NCBI RefSeq assembly: GCF_020184175.1
Contig: NC_065531.1
Span: forward strand, 79,082,604-79,146,603
Length of the DNA: 64,000 nt
Origin: Aphis gossypii
Taxonomy: Eukaryota; Arthropoda; Insecta; Hemiptera; Aphididae
Direction of reading: 5' to 3'
This document shows, one piece after another, positions 63,501 through 64,000 of this stretch. Position 1 is the stretch's first letter. Each line of letters opens with the position of its first letter. A program made the position numbers and the translations under genes. The notes below the pieces were generated by a model. That model did not search any database. It saw nothing but the letters and a program-made list of their open reading frames with translations, and was not told the DNA's origin.

Positions 63501-64000
63501 GGTAATTTAAGTGTGTGTGGGTGTATGTGTGTGACGTGACAATTCTTTTTATCGCCGTTTGTTAGCATTATTTTTCTAGTTTTATGGTTAAACGACGAGA
63601 CACAAAGAGCGCTTATACCTAAATATACATATATGTATATATATAGGCGGTTGGTATCCTCCCCTGTGATTTGGCATTACTATTACGCGGCGCTGCCATG
63701 GAAAAACGGTTACATCCGGCTTTATGATGGCATACTTATATTATATATATGTACATTTTACACACGCTCACGTATATATATGTGCGAGCGAACGCACGGT
63801 GGTGCGATGTAGAAGAGCGTGGAGGAAAATAAAATAAATTTGCCGGCGATTTGTTTCCTCTGTTCCTTCTTCCCTCTTCCGTTGCGATCGTGGTCCCCGC
63901 ACGATTTGTATATTACGTAACTTCTATAAATGTTTATACATATATATATGTGTGTGTGTGTGTGTGTAAATGCGCGTGTTTACAAATTTCTCTTGTGCGT
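63501..64000. promoter_or_regulatory. CpG-rich patch at the right edge
   Basis: GC-rich blocks at 63650-63730 and 63770-63910. ATG at 63698 sits in an excellent context (GCTGCCATGG) but its frame stops after nine codons (MEKRLHPAL), typical of a uORF in a leader. A GT repeat lies at about 63951-63967. Another promoter or first exon may start here and continue outside the window. Confidence 0.3.

Noticed and set aside
1..64000. tRNA, rRNA, CRISPR, prokaryotic operon or viral genes
   Set aside because: No cloverleaf with conserved tRNA boxes, no rRNA-like sequence, no regularly spaced repeats with unique spacers, no dense coding, and no recognisable viral proteins.

Overview
This is an AT-rich animal genomic window, most likely from an aphid or a close hemipteran relative. 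The reasons are the strongly AT-biased non-coding DNA, the frequent GTAGGTA/TACCTA words and TAGGTACCTA palindromes (which I associate with aphid genomes), GT-AG splice signals, introns far longer than the exons, and small inverted-repeat DNA elements. There is no bacterial-style gene density, operon, rRNA, tRNA or CRISPR. Almost every open frame is short, and many begin at GTG or TTG; I treat most of them as chance.

The best-supported content is on the + strand: the 5' part of what may be one large gene with several alternative starts, whose shared downstream exons would lie past the right edge. Three coding exons stand out. One at 21153-21324 has a 5' leader and a start ATG at 21238. One at 38284-38394 joins it in frame. 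One at 47362-48009 is GC-rich, encodes a Gln/His/Pro-rich protein and ends at a strong GTGAGT donor. The second and third end in phase 0, so both could splice to the same downstream exon as alternative N-termini. This layout (several promoters, long leaders with upstream ORFs, isoform-specific N-termini, a Q/H-rich one among them) is the type known for insect ecdysone-response regulators such as E75, E74 and EcR. None of the peptides here is recognisable enough to name the gene, so no symbol is given.

Region by region: 1-5.1 kb is AT-rich with no gene. At 5.1-9.2 kb there is an unassigned 135-nt exon-like block, then a large CpG-rich island with a likely 5' UTR exon (donor at 6832) and a TATA/short-exon/donor set (8416-8490). 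At 9.2-21.1 kb there is intron-like DNA with a hAT-type MITE (9797-9975) and a CRE-bearing GC block (13.6 kb). At 21.2-38.4 kb are the two spliced coding exons around a 17-kb intron, which holds a candidate cassette exon (32765-32859) and a 677-bp inverted-repeat element (37348-38024). At 44.6-48.0 kb there are two TATA promoters, a long leader and the Q/H exon. At 48-64 kb AT-rich DNA alternates with CpG-rich islands (50.3-51, 53.8-55.7, 57.6-60.1 and 63.5-64 kb) that carry more candidate first exons and large microsatellites.

All exon calls come from splice-site and reading-frame inspection only. They need RNA-seq or homology for proof.
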